Shown here: positions 44,640-55,010 of the stretch, one piece after another
Layout: each line of letters starts with the position of its first letter
Numbering within the stretch: position 1 is the first letter of the stretch
Assembly: GCF_024586455.1 (NCBI RefSeq)
Contig: NC_065921.1
Span: forward strand, 78,382,720 to 78,446,719
DNA from: Bactrocera neohumeralis
Lineage: Eukaryota > Arthropoda > Insecta > Diptera > Tephritidae
DNA: 64,000 bases
Direction of reading: 5' to 3'
Translations under genes and position numbers: made by a program
The notes under the pieces: generated by a model
What the model saw: the letters and a program-made list of their open reading frames with translations, nothing else
Told to the model about the DNA's origin: nothing
Database searches by the model: none

Positions 44640-45960
44640 ATGCACGCAGTTGTCACGCTTGATGTGATGTGCAAGGGCAAGGAACACCCCGGGGTATCTG
44701 CTGAGGACAATTAGCAGCTATTTGCCTGACAGACTACTGCTGGACGATACCGATACAGGTCCAAATCTACAATGGTGGAGTACCAGAAGGCTCCGTCTAG
44801 GTTCATTACTATGGAATGTGCAGTACGATGTTACGATTACCGCTGCCAAAAGAAGCGCAGGTAATTGGCTATGCGGACGACATTACCGTAACGATAGTAG
44901 CTAAAGAACTTTTTCGTACACAGAACATATGCGGTGAAGCCGTGGGGAAAATTAAACACTGGATTACGAGTACTAAGCTGCAGCTTGCAGATGAGAAAAA
45001 AGAGGCAGTGCTCGTCACGAGCAAAAAAAGGTTAGAAACGGTCACATTGAACATTGATGTCTATAACGTAAAATTCATTGAGGTACGTTCGCGTAATGAT
45101 CGGTACGAGGCTCAGTTTCAAGGCGCACATTGAAAAGCCTGTGGTAATTTACTGCATTCTTGACGACAATCATGGCAAAACATTTTCCGAAATTCCAAGC
45201 CAAAGTAGAGAGCTCGTAGTTAATGTTTATGTGCGCAGCTCCGATATGGGGGACAATCCTGCGTAAAAAGCATGTGCCTATAAGGCAAAGGCTGTGTACA
45301 GGTTATGCGCCTTTAGAGTTGCCTGTGCGTTTAGAACGGTGTTGCATGAAGCGATTGCTATCATATCCAGAGTTATGCCACCAGATATAATGGCCTATGA
45401 GTTAAGTAGAGTCTACCGTAAAGCAAAAGACATGAATAGGCGCCTAACGTCCGACGAGTACAAAAAGTAGAATAGTCTCGAGGAATGACATCCCATTAGG
45501 GGTTGTGGCAGATAAAGGAAGATGAACTAATTAAGAATGTGCTGGACTGGGTTGATAGACAATAAGATGAGACAGACTTCAACTTAACGCAGTTCTTATC
45601 GGGGCCTGCTTCAGGGAATACTTGTACAAAATTCGATGACGAAACACAATGTTCCTTCTGCGGTATTTCAGCAGAGCACATCTTTTTCTCCTGCTCGAAG
45701 TACTATGTAGTGGAGAGAACCATAGAAAAGCTAACAAATGAAAGGATGACGCCCTTCAACATAGTGAGTCACATGCTGCGATCACAGCTGGTCTGGGCTA
45801 AAATGAAAGAGTGGGCCGCAATAGCGCTCCTAGAACTCAGAATGAAAGAAAGGCAGCGGAGAAGCATAAGAGCACGTGAATAACCCTGGAGGTAGGATGT
45901 GAAAAAGGCATTTATCGCCCAACTTGGTCCTGCGAAGTAGTGCTTAACAGAAGTTTCGCA
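44640..45960 (+). mobile_element. R1-like LINE, reverse transcriptase 3' part to C-terminus
   Basis: Plus strand. TPGYLLRTISSYLPDRLLLDD opens in one frame, then LGSLLWNV. Another frame gives LPLPKEAQVIGYADDITVTI, with the catalytic YADD box intact at 44,870-44,881, then KIKHWITSTKLQLADEKKEA. After frameshifts, 45,650-45,880 encodes CSFCGISAEHIFFSCSKY, with a Cys-Cys-His-Cys arrangement, and MLRSQLVWAKMKEWAAIALL. The order matches the type-1 (R1-like) retrotransposon Pol. It is less decayed than most elements here but has several frame breaks. Confidence 0.8.
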
Positions 45961-46064
45961 ATTATTTATAAATCGTCTATGATGCCAGTTTAACCGTAGC
46001 GGTATCTTTGGAAGATATTCCTCCTTCGGAAAAAAAATATAAATCTAAAATACGTCACTAGCTG

Positions 46065-46260
46065 AGTAGATTTAGCCATGTCCCTCTGTCTGTCTGTCTG
46101 TTTATAGGCGAACTAGTTCCTTCTGCTTTTGACGTATATTGCTTATTTGTTCGAACCGACGATATGATATCGGTCCACTCTATGTTAAAGCTGTCATACA
46201 AACTCAGCGATCAAAATCAAGTCCTTGTATGGAAAAAATTTAACAATATCTCTTCCCCAA
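46065..46260 (+). repeat. Dispersed 153-bp-module repeat, copy H (5' leader)
   Basis: Preserves the family's 5' end: GAGTAGATTTAGCCATGTCC, a (CTGT)n tract, then GCGAACTAGTTCC. CTGCTTTTGACGTATATTGC replaces part of the leader, and TTAAAGCTGTCATACAAACT and AAGTCCTTGTATGG follow. It is followed by a short dispersed repeat (46,330-46,385) shared with about 2560-2620. Confidence 0.7.
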
Positions 46261-47680
46261 ACTCTTTTTTTATGGGCTTTTTAGTTTGCCTTCAAATGTC
46301 TGTTTTTTGCCATAAGAGCGGAAGAAACGTTTCTGGCCACTTCCAAGTGAATGGCGCTCAGAGGACTTTCTTCACTCCTCACAACATCCTTCTCACGACG
46401 TTAGGCATAGATTATGTCCAACACAGTGCTACAATCTTGGGTTAGAATTCTTTCAAAGCCTTGCAGGGACACCCTGAATTAATATACATATGTATTTAAC
46501 TTCTTCCTGCACAACCTTATTGCTTTGTACTCCAATGAGCAACAATGAACTCTCACCACCGTCAACCCTCTCAAAATATAGATCATAAATAACAATAAAT
46601 TAAATAAATTCAAAATAATAGGCTTTAGTGCGGTCCACTAAATATGAATTCATTAAATGTCAATATGACACGTATATAAATACAGAAACCTCAATTTTAT
46701 CTGTATGAATGCGATAGATTTTGATTTTGCGACACTTAATACCCCGTAAGCCAATTCAAAAATGCAACACCGTAATCCAACCGAAATTCGTAAATAATTC
46801 AAAATAATTCATACCAAACAGCGCCGCGGCAACTGATTTGCCGCACACACCGCCCTGCGCTCGCCTCTTCGACGTGCTGCTGCTGCGTTCATATCTGTAG
46901 TGGCCGCTATATTTAAGCTCTTCGGGAATTTGCGGAATTAGTCATCGCGGCTGCTGTTATGCGGCCCCGCAACTGTCTGTTTTAATTTGGTTCAAATGAC
47001 ATTTTATTCTATTTTATAGAATTCTATTTGATTTCAATTCAATTTATCCGCTTGCACTTTTAAATGCAACACTTATTCGCTTGAACTACAATTCGCATTT
47101 TGTAGTTGATGAATTTACTAAATGCGCCTGTGTGTGTGCGCTTGTGAATGTATGTTTGTGTGTGTAGGTAGGTTTATTTTGACTTGTCAGTCGGTGATTT
47201 ACATTGGGCAAATATTTATTTGTTAGTTTACTCAGTTGCAGAAGGCATATACTCTTTGATGCTTGGTGGGCAGTGGCGATTGGCGGCATTAGTTGCTGAG
47301 GGGTCGTCGGTATTAGGAAGAACTAATTATCTAAAATGGTGACTATTTAAATAAATTAGTAAGAAAAATCTCGAAATTCTTTTAAATATTATTTGTACAT
47401 TCAGCACTATGAGCGCTAACTCGGTTCAGAAACAATTTCAAGCTCTTCGAGTTGTCTGAATACCCTAACTTTGCTTATTTGCTTTCCAATCCTTTATTAA
47501 GACTAAATCTGCGGAAGGCACAGCTGAAAAACTAAGATGAAAAGCAATGCAAAGCGAGCCGGATGACTTGCATAAAAGTTCCTACAGCTTCATTACTGGT
47601 TCGTCTGTACACCTACAAAAGTTCGCTTTGATTTTCGACAAATATGGACTTGAAACCACTTTTAAAACCTTAACAGAACT
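46261..47680. other. Unique-looking DNA, no gene recognised
   Basis: 46,800-46,990 is relatively GC-rich (CTGCTGCTGCGTTC, GGCTGCTGTTATGCGG). A GTGTGTGTGCGCTTGTG stretch lies near 47,128. No supported coding frame. Confidence 0.4.
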
Positions 47681-47684
47681 AGTT

Positions 47685-48900
47685 CCGTAGAAAGTTGAGA
47701 TGTAAGTCACGTCGACCCAGAGAACCGTGCAATAAAGATCTTCTCACACTTTCATCTCTGGTCTGTCTGCCTATAATGTGTTTACTTGCTACAAAGGCTC
47801 TAAAGGTCCGTATAGAACTTCGAATATATAGACTTGAAAGCACTTTCGAAGCCATAACAGAATTATTTCCGAAGAAAGTTGAGATTTAAGGGATGTTGGC
47901 CCAGAGAACCGTGCAATAAAGATCTTAGATCTTCATCTCCTCTGATCTATCTGTCTATAATCTTGTTACAAAGACTCTAAAGATCCGCATGGATTTTCCA
48001 AAATATAGACTTGAAAACTTAACAGAACTTATGCCATAGAAAGTTGAGATGTGCCTACCAGGCAGCTTTCTAGAAAGACTGCAAAGCTGCACTTTGATGA
48101 TCGAAGATATGGACTTGAAAAGACTTTCCAAACGTTTATCAGAACTAATTCTATCACAAGTCGAAAAGGAAGGGGAGTCGGTCTGGAGAATGATACAAAC
48201 ATAAACTCATACATTTTCATCTCTGATCCGTCTGTCTACCATGCAGCGCGGTCTACAAGAATCCGCTAGGATTTTCGAAAATATGGGGATTTCAAAGAAC
48301 TTACCACACGTTTATCAACACTAATTACGTCACAAGTCGAAACGAAAGGTACGTCGGTCTGTAAGTATCCAAATTTTCATTCCTTATCCATCTGTCCGCT
48401 TTGCAGTTCGATTTACTAAGGTCTGCTCGTATTTCGGAAATACATGTTTTCACACGTTGGTCATAATTTATTATGTCGCAAGTTGAGAAGGAAGCGACAT
48501 CGACCTGGCGAACGTTACAATAATGATCCTCGTGTACTCATACTACATCTGATCTATCTATTCCTGATCCATCCGTCTACTATCTGTCTACCATAAAGCT
48601 CCTGGACACAAGAGTCCGTTTAGATTACGGAAGGTACGTCAGCCTGGAAGTTTCCACATTTTCATACTTTATGCGTCTGTCCGCCTTACAATTCGGTTTA
48701 CGAAGGTCTGCTCGGATTTCGAAAATACGTTTTTCGAACTACACGCTGGTCAATTAATTATGTCGCAAGTTGAGCAGCAAATGACGTCAACCTGGCAAAC
48801 AGTACAATAAGGATGCTGGTATGCCTGAACCATTCGTCTACAAAGTGTCTACCATAAAGCTCCTTGACACAACAGTCCGTTTAGATTTAGAAAAAACGGA
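47685..48900. repeat. Degenerate tandem array, units of about 117-185 bp
   Basis: GTTGAGAT/GTCGAAA-type anchors lie at 47,694, 47,878, 48,043, 48,160, 48,336, 48,482 and 48,769. Each is followed by CGTCGACC/CGTCGGTC, AGAGAACCGTGCAATAAAG or its decay, TTCATCTCTGATC and TGTCTGTCTACC-like segments, and an AAATATAGACTTGAAA segment. Divergence rises and unit length varies along the array. Confidence 0.75.
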
Positions 48901-49490
48901 TTCGGAAGAACTTTCTAATTAAAAAAAAAAATAATTCCAATCCGTCTGTCATTTTGGACGCTCAAAAAGTTAGTAAAAGTAGGAGTTCGAAGTAGACATT
49001 TTTGGAAACACAGATACATTTTATACTCGGTCTTTCATCAGTATCTTTTTGCGCTACAGCTCTATGTGAACTTTGGTCTGCCTTCACGTGTGTTCTTCAG
49101 ACTTCACGGTAACTTACAATTTTTCTGTTTCAAAGTTTCCATGCCGTCCTCCAAGTCGCTGATTCGTTTTGATCTTGGTCTTTCCCTTGACTTAGTGTTA
49201 TTCTGTCTTTACAAACTCGATTTCATTGTGCTTTAGATGTGTCTACTTGTACATTTTAACTCCAGCCGTATTAAGTCTGCCATCGCAATAATAGACTAAA
49301 GCTCCAGACATTCGGATGCGGATCAAGAGGACCAATCCATGTCTTATTAAATGAAGTCTTATATCCTCATCTAGGACACCAACGGTATGTGTTAGATGAA
49401 TAATAAAACAGTGTTTAAAAATGGGAGCTCCCAGTTATAATAACCCTTTACGTCAACCCATTTGAAAGAGCAGAATAATTATAACAAGGA
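48901..49490. other. No gene recognised
   Basis: AT-rich spacer between two tandem arrays; nothing supported. Confidence 0.4.
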
Positions 49491-49839
49491 ATGGCTTTAG
49501 ATTTTTAGCAATTCAAAGATTCTTAGCTCGACAATTCTTACACATAATTGCTCTAATAGAAAAGTTTCAGGATCAACCTCCGAGCTAATTCCTTTCGCGA
49601 TCAAAACATTATCACCACAGTTTCTTCTACCTAATCGGTATGACTCTAAAGTTTTAGCCATCCAAAGTAAGCTCAACATTTTTTACAATTATTTGCATAA
49701 GAGGAAGGTTTCAGAAACAACCTTCGAGCTCATCGCTTTTGTGACCAAACCATTCCCACGGCAGTTTATTCTATCTAATGTAGAGATGTTCTCAGGTTTT
49801 TAAGCGTCCAAAGATTGTAAGCTCGACATACAGACAGTA

Positions 49840-49958
49840 CAGTTGATCCCTTAACTCGGACTTCTATAACTCGAACTTTTGAATTGGCAATATATACAAA
49901 TTTCCTTCCATAACTCGAAATCTATCTAACTTGAAGTTTTGTTAGCGAAATTCAACTG
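49840..49958. mobile_element. 119-bp MITE-like element with TA target duplication (copy 1)
   Basis: Begins CAGTTGATCCCTTAACTCGG and ends AAATTCAACTG, giving a short terminal inverted repeat CAGTTGA, with TA on both sides (49,838-49,839 and 49,959-49,960). The interior is rich in TAACTCGAA steps. TA duplications and CAGT termini fit a pogo/Tc1-type non-autonomous element. Confidence 0.75.
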
Positions 49959-50110
49959 TATTTGTATAAGAAGAAGGTTTCAGAAACAACCTTCGAGCTC
50001 ATCGCTTTTGTTATCAAGTCATTCCCACGACAATTTATTCTATTTAATGTAGGGATGTCCTCAGATTTTTAACCGTCCAAAGATTGTAAGCTCGACATTT
50101 TTTACAAGCA

Positions 50111-50192
50111 CAGTTGAACTTCCATTACTCGAGCATCTATAACTCGAAGTCTTTCTAACTCGAAGTTGTTTTGTGGATTATAGAGATTCGAG
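50111..50192. mobile_element. MITE-like element, truncated copy 2
   Basis: Starts CAGTTGAACTTCCATTACTC and shares TAACTCGAAGT, TTTTGTGGATTATAGAGATT and CGAG with copy 3. The right terminus is missing; it passes directly into the next array unit. Confidence 0.65.
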
Positions 50193-50387
50193 TTTCAGGA
50201 TCAACCTCTACGCTCATCGCATACAAACCATTCCCATGAAAGTTTATTTCCGGGAAATTGGGATGACTTTAGATTTTTGGCTATCTAAAGATTGGAAGCC
50301 CAACATTTTTACAACTTTGTCAATTGGAGGAAGGCTTCAGTATTCAACTTCGAGCCCAATGCTTTTTCAACCTAAACATTCCAATGA

Positions 50388-50519
50388 CAGTAGGCTCCAT
50401 AACTCGAACTCTTGAATTAGTAAAAGAAATCAAATTTCATACAAATTTCCTTCTATAATTCGAAGTCTCTCTCTAACTCGGAGTTTTTTGTGGATTATGG
50501 TGACTCGAGTTAAGGAAGT
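50388..50519. mobile_element. MITE-like element, copy 3
   Basis: Starts CAGTAGGCTCCATAACTCGA and contains CAAATTTCCTTCTATAATTC and TTTTTTGTGGATTATGG. It ends ACTCGAGTTAAGGAAGT, close to the expected right terminus but without the final CAACTG. It sits inside the same 143-bp array. Confidence 0.65.
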
Positions 50520-50730
50520 ACAAATATATTTGGAAAGGAAAAGAGGAAAGTTTCAGGATCAACCTCCAAGCTCATCGCTTACAAACCATTCCCACGACAG
50601 TTTGTTTCAAGTAACCGGAATGACCTCAGATTTTTAACCCTACAAAGACGTAGAAAAACCTGTGAGTTCCTTGCTTATGCGACCCTAAATTTTACACACT
50701 TTCTAATGGGGTTCTTCAACCACTAACCGA

Positions 50731-51021
50731 TTGTATCCCCCCACAATGTACTTAAAACGCTGTCCCATGCACAACTCTTCGCATTGGCATGCCAAGAATG
50801 TGCTGTCTGCTAGCCTGTACGCTGGTGCGCCGGTTCGCTGGTGCGCTGATGTTGTTGACGGGACTGCCGCGCCTGTCACTCTGCCACCAGGGCATGTCAT
50901 CAGTGGCCCTGTCACAGATAAACCGCCAAACTATCGGCTACGCCAGGCACTTGCCTGCGCCGCTATCTTGCGATTAAGGCGGCACAAAAGACTTCCCGAA
51001 ACGCTAAGCATTTGCGTATAG
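50731..51021 (+). CDS. Uncertain GC-rich open frame
   Basis: A GC-rich island (about 50,750-51,010) in an AT-rich neighbourhood carries a 96-codon frame ending RHKRLPETLSICV and TAG. It contains VRWCADVVDGTAAPVTLPPG and RLRQALACAAILRLR. Frames on both strands stay open, which weakens the case. There is no Kozak-like start, splice site or recognised domain. It may be a decayed GC-rich element or a small gene; not identified. Confidence 0.15.
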   Translation: MYPPTMYLKRCPMHNSSHWHAKNVLSASLYAGAPVRWCADVVDGTAAPVTLPPGHVISGPVTDKPPNYRLRQALACAAILRLRRHKRLPETLSICV

Positions 51022-51179
51022 TATAAGAAGAGCCAGGCGTCCTTTAAGTGTGTACCAAACTAAATATTTAGTTGTCTATGCTGCCGATTGAATTACGTGC
51101 GAGTAGAAAGATATTTAATTTATATTGCAAAATAGACTGCAACTAGTGCAGCTTCAGAGCGCATACAGGCCACTTGGCT

Positions 51180-52260
51180 AGCGGAGCGTGGTGCGAGCGT
51201 GCGGTGGGGTAGGTTGGGTGGTTGGATGGCGAGGTGGTTGAGCCAAAATGCCACTTGTCGTTTGCATGTCCCATTAACTATACGAAATGCACATATGTAT
51301 GCATGTGTGTGTGTGTTTGTGTATGTGTGTTTAGTATGTGTTGCTGCGGCTGCCGCTCTAACGGCGCGAATTTTGGCCTTTTCACTCGTTTGCTTGCGGC
51401 CAAACGCATTAATTATGTGCTGCAGAGCAGCCTATGCCAGCCAAATGTTGTTGTTGTTATTGCAGTCACATGCGCCTGCTTGCTGTTGTTGTTGTTTTGG
51501 AAGGCGAGCGCAAAACAATTGTGGCAACTACCGCAACAGGCAGCCAACGCCGCAAAAGCATTACCATTGTACACACCGCAATGCCACAGCGGCAGCGGCA
51601 GTGGCAGTCGGTGCCATCAATGCGCAGCGGCGTGGCAAGTGTGCGGCAGGCAGCTGGCAGCTGGCGGCGGCAAACTCTAGCAACAGCTCCAAAACACTTT
51701 ATGGCACACTTCATGTTGCCCACACTTTACATTGAATTTTAAATTTTGTTTAGTTTCTCCCATTGCTGCTGTTGTTGTTGTTGTTGCATTGCTGCTTCGC
51801 AATTTGCCACCGAAAATTTGAAATTTCCATTTGCTTTTTCGGTTTTCGGGTTTTGTCATTAGAATTCAAAACATCGAAAAACAATCTACAAATAAGCACG
51901 TCGCATGTTGCAAGCGCTGTTGCAAGTGCAAGTGTAGTTGTTGTAACTGTTGTTGTGCATGTTGCAAGCGCCTGTTTTTTGCCAATGTCTATTGTGTTTG
52001 CATATTTTAAATGCAATATGCATTACTTTTGCTGTTGTTGTTGTTGCTACGCTTGTTTTTGTTGTTGTTGCGCATGTTGCTGTTGTTGCGCGCCGTTGTT
52101 AATGAACCTTCGCGCCTTTTATCTGTGATTCGCAGTTGCCACAATTTGACTGCTGGCTTGCTGTGTTGTTTTTATTGTTTTTTTATGCTGGTTGTTGTTG
52201 TTTTTATTGTTTTGGTTGCCGCTTTGGCTTTTGCTTGACTTTTTGCTTGGCTGCTGGCAA
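51180..52260 (+). repeat. TTG/CTG trinucleotide-rich unique region
   Basis: Interrupted (TTG)n and (CTG)n tracts at 51,448-51,500, 51,768-51,790, 52,029-52,095 and 52,190-52,205, with GTGTGTGTGTTTGTG near 51,304 and CAGCGGCAGCGGCAGTGGCA at 51,588. All six frames are open for long stretches because of the trinucleotide tracts. The composition resembles introns or long UTRs of fly developmental genes (inference), but no exon could be defined. Confidence 0.6.
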
Positions 52261-52770
52261 TTGTTTGCGTTTAAATTTAATTTAAATGTTAACATTTAAA
52301 TTTTGCTGTTTAAATAATTGTTTTTGTTGTTGCGCTTTTTCAAATTAAATTGAAATAAAATTTTTAATTTCAACAAATTTAAATGCATTTGCTTATTTGC
52401 GTCGCTTAAATGCGTTTTAATTGCAATTATTTACTATGAAGAATGCAATTTCGCTAGAAGAAAGACAAAGATACAAACATACTATACATACATACATACT
52501 TACAATACATATGCACATACATATGTATGAACATACATATATAAAATTTACAATGATTATCTGCATTTTTGATGAATTTGCGTCGCTTAAGATATCAACA
52601 CTTTGACATTGATTGAGTATTGCTGCAAAAATATTTCTCTAAATTTATTACTTCAATTCTAATTGGCGCGTAACGCAGCCGCAATTAAAAATTCGATACA
52701 AAATTTGCATAATTTTAAATGTATGCTAATTAAGTATGGTGTCGTTGCATCTAAAAGCAAGTTTTTTGTG
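52261..52770. other. No gene recognised
   Basis: T- and A-rich sequence with TTTAAATTTAA palindromic steps at 52,270-52,390 and CATACATA steps near 52,485-52,540. Confidence 0.4.
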
Positions 52771-52774
52771 AATC

Positions 52775-53345
52775 CCGAAATTTCGGGATTGTAAAGTTTT
52801 AATTTCGGGATCCCGAAAATTTTTGGAACAAAACTTAAAATAATCTGTGTTATTAGTTGTTAATTTTACAGTGAAAAACTTAATTAAATTTCGGAATGCC
52901 GAAAATTTTCAGGACAAAACTTAAAATTATTCTTATAAAAAAGTAATTGAATTAAAATAATTGCTATTAGTTATTAATGCTGGCATTAATAACGCAATTT
53001 AATTTCAAAAAAATTCGGGAAAAAACTTCAAAAAAAAACAAAGAAAACGGAATTTCATTTCGGGATTCCGAAAATTTTTAAGACAAAACTTGAAAAAATC
53101 TGTGCCATTAGTTTTTAATACTTTCTTCAAAAACACGATTTTATTTCGGGATCCCGAAAATTCTCGGGAAAAAACTTCAAAAAATCTGTGTTGTAAGTGT
53201 ATAATTCTTCGAAGAAAAACGGAATTTAATTTCGAGATTCCGAAAAATTTAGGGACAAAACTTAAAAAAAATTTTTAAATTTCCTTTAAAATCGCGATTT
53301 CATGTCGGATCCTGTAAATTTTCGGAAGAAAACTTAAAACAGTCT
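52775..53345. repeat. Cluster of palindromic repeats, core TTTCGGGATCCCGAAA
   Basis: The palindrome TTTCGGGATCCCGAAAATT (or variants GGAATGCCGAAA, GGGATTCCGAAA, GAGATTCCGAAA) occurs near 52,803, 52,888, 53,057, 53,145 and 53,230, with a decayed copy near 53,298 and a half copy at 52,778. Each is followed by GGACAAAACTTAAAA and AATCTGTGTTATTAGTTGTT or a variant. Spacing is about 70-170 bp. The palindrome is kept or compensated in several copies. Confidence 0.8.
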
Positions 53346-53394
53346 GCGTAACTTGTTTCTAATTCTTCCATGAAGAATGTGTTGCTTAAATCCT

Positions 53395-53640
53395 TCTTCT
53401 TTTTCCTTATTGGCGTAGACACCGCTTACGCGGTTATAGCCGAGTTTACAACAGCGTGCAAGTCGTTCTTCCTTTTCGCTGTTTGACGCAAATTGGAGAT
53501 ACCAAGTGAAGCCGGGTCCTTCTCCACCTGGTTTTTCCAACGGAGTGGAGGTCTTCCTCTTCTTCTGCTTACCCTGGCGGGTACTGCGTTGCATACTCTC
53601 AGAGTTGGTTTCATCCATTCGGACGACTTAGCCCTTAAAT
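53395..53640 (-). mobile_element. RTE-type LINE 3' end
   Basis: The minus strand reads RRRGRPPLRWKNQVEKDPA, then SLGISNLRQTAKRKNDLHAV and VNSAITA with a TAA stop, followed by the very short 3' end containing CCAATAAGGAAAAAG. RTE elements are known for short 3' ends. This copy is the clearest ORF2 terminus in the window, but it is 5'-truncated to about 245 bp. Confidence 0.85.
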
Positions 53641-54329
53641 CCTTAATGTTCCATAATTTGTATCGCCGATTCAGCTCCGATTCATTCTGAACTGGTTTCT
53701 GGTTTCCATATTTTGTAACAATAATTCAGTTCCGATTCATACTGAACTGGTTTCTTGAAGTTGTGTTTAAAAAAGTGCGGATCGCTTTAGATATTGGTCT
53801 AAAAAAAAGTTCCAAGTTTTACATATATGCGTCAGCATTCCCCATTATCAACAATCTAAAAACTATCCTAGAGAAACCTCCCCGCTTTAGTCATCTACCA
53901 TCTATTGGAGAGGAAATAACTCCGATATCAGTTTGTCCTCGTAGGACATTATACTTCTGATAGTTCTGAGTATTGGTATGCTCCAGTATGCTTTTGCGGA
54001 GAGCAGGTTCCATTAAAAATCGGAAGCGATCATTTTGCACTTGCCAAAACCATTTCTTGATACAAAATTTTATTACTTGAAAGAATTTTAGGGTAAATCA
54101 ATGACAATCTCTATCTCACAAGTATACCGGGTGTTTCTGACAAAAACTCTATGAAGAACGCTATAACAGGGTCAAAGTTCTACCATGTATTCTCTATTTA
54201 ATCATTTTTTTTTGATTTTTGTAATAACTCAGATACAAATTTGGATATTTACATATATATACATAAAGTGGCATGGTATATATTTTGAAGACAAAACGGA
54301 AAGTTTCATAGCTTGAGTATCCGGCCGAT
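53641..54329. other. No gene; short local duplication
   Basis: ATTCAGCTCCGATTCATTCT and ATTCAGTTCCGATTCATACT at about 53,668 and 53,725 form a 57-bp tandem duplication (both followed by GAACTGGTTTCT). Nothing else is recognised. Confidence 0.5.
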
Positions 54330-55010
54330 CTATCTTTGGTCCAATTTTCGATAACCCGTTCGAGCATTTCGACTGGTAACTGACGAATGACATGTGTGAT
54401 GTTTAGCTCCGAGCCCCGAATCGAAGCGATTTTGTCCGCATAGACTTTGGACTTATATCCAAAGTCTAAAGGTGTGATATATTATCTACTTACCGAAATG
54501 TTCTCTCACTAAATCCATTGATTGATGCGATGTGTGGGAAGTGGCACAGTCTTGTTAAAACCATGTTGCCGAGATCACAAGCTTGAACTTTAGGCATAAA
54601 ATAGTCGGTTATCATGACGCGATAATGGTCGCCACTAACGGTTACGTTCTCACCGTCATCATTTTTGGAGAAATATGGATTCCACAGTTCCAAATACCAC
54701 ACCAAAACGTTTTTTTCAGAATGAAATGGCAGCTCTTGAATCTCTTCAGGTTGTTCTTCGTCCCAAATGCGGCAATTTTGTTTGTTTACATACCCATTGA
54801 GCCAGAAATGGGCCTCATCGCTGAACAAAATTTGGCTCGAAAACATCGGATCTTCTTGGAACTTTACAAGAGCTCATAGAGCGGTGCGATTCCGCTTGGG
54901 AGGGTCGAGCAGCTTCAGTTCTTGCATAAGCTGTATTTTGTACGCTTTCTATTTATGATCTCGTCGTAAAATACGCCAAGTCGTTCCACACGTCAGTCCT
55001 ATTATCGTGT
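54330..55010 (-). mobile_element. Tc1-like transposon, 5'-truncated, DDE domain
   Basis: The minus strand reads FSDEAHFWLNGYVNKQNCRI (first catalytic Asp at 54,817-54,819), then YFSKNDDGENVTVSGDHYRV and ITDYFMPKVQACDLG. In a shifted frame it gives QDCATSHTSHQSMDL, keeping the second Asp, and DITPLDFG, probably the third. It thus keeps its catalytic acids better than the 9.9 or 19.8 kb copies, but has frameshifts, a gap near 54,480 and lacks the N-terminal region beyond about 55,010. Confidence 0.8.

Larger units (their letters stand above)
49491..50670. repeat. 143-bp tandem array interrupted by short TIR elements
   Basis: The anchor TTTCAGGATCAACCTCCGAG (or TTTCAGAAACAACCTTCGAG) starts at 49,565, 49,709, 49,978, 50,193, 50,335 and 50,551. 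Uninterrupted steps are 142-144 bp. Longer steps (269, 215, 216) contain the three CAGTTGA elements listed separately. Each unit includes CATTCCCACGACAGTTTATT, a GGGATGTCCTCAGATTTTT-like part and CCAAAGATTGTAAGCTCGAC. Confidence 0.85.

Noticed and set aside
51199..51742. Overlapping 100-178-codon frames in three frames
   Set aside because: Produced by CTG/TTG/CAG tracts with few stops; Cys/Val/Leu runs follow the trinucleotides, and no domain or splice site is present.
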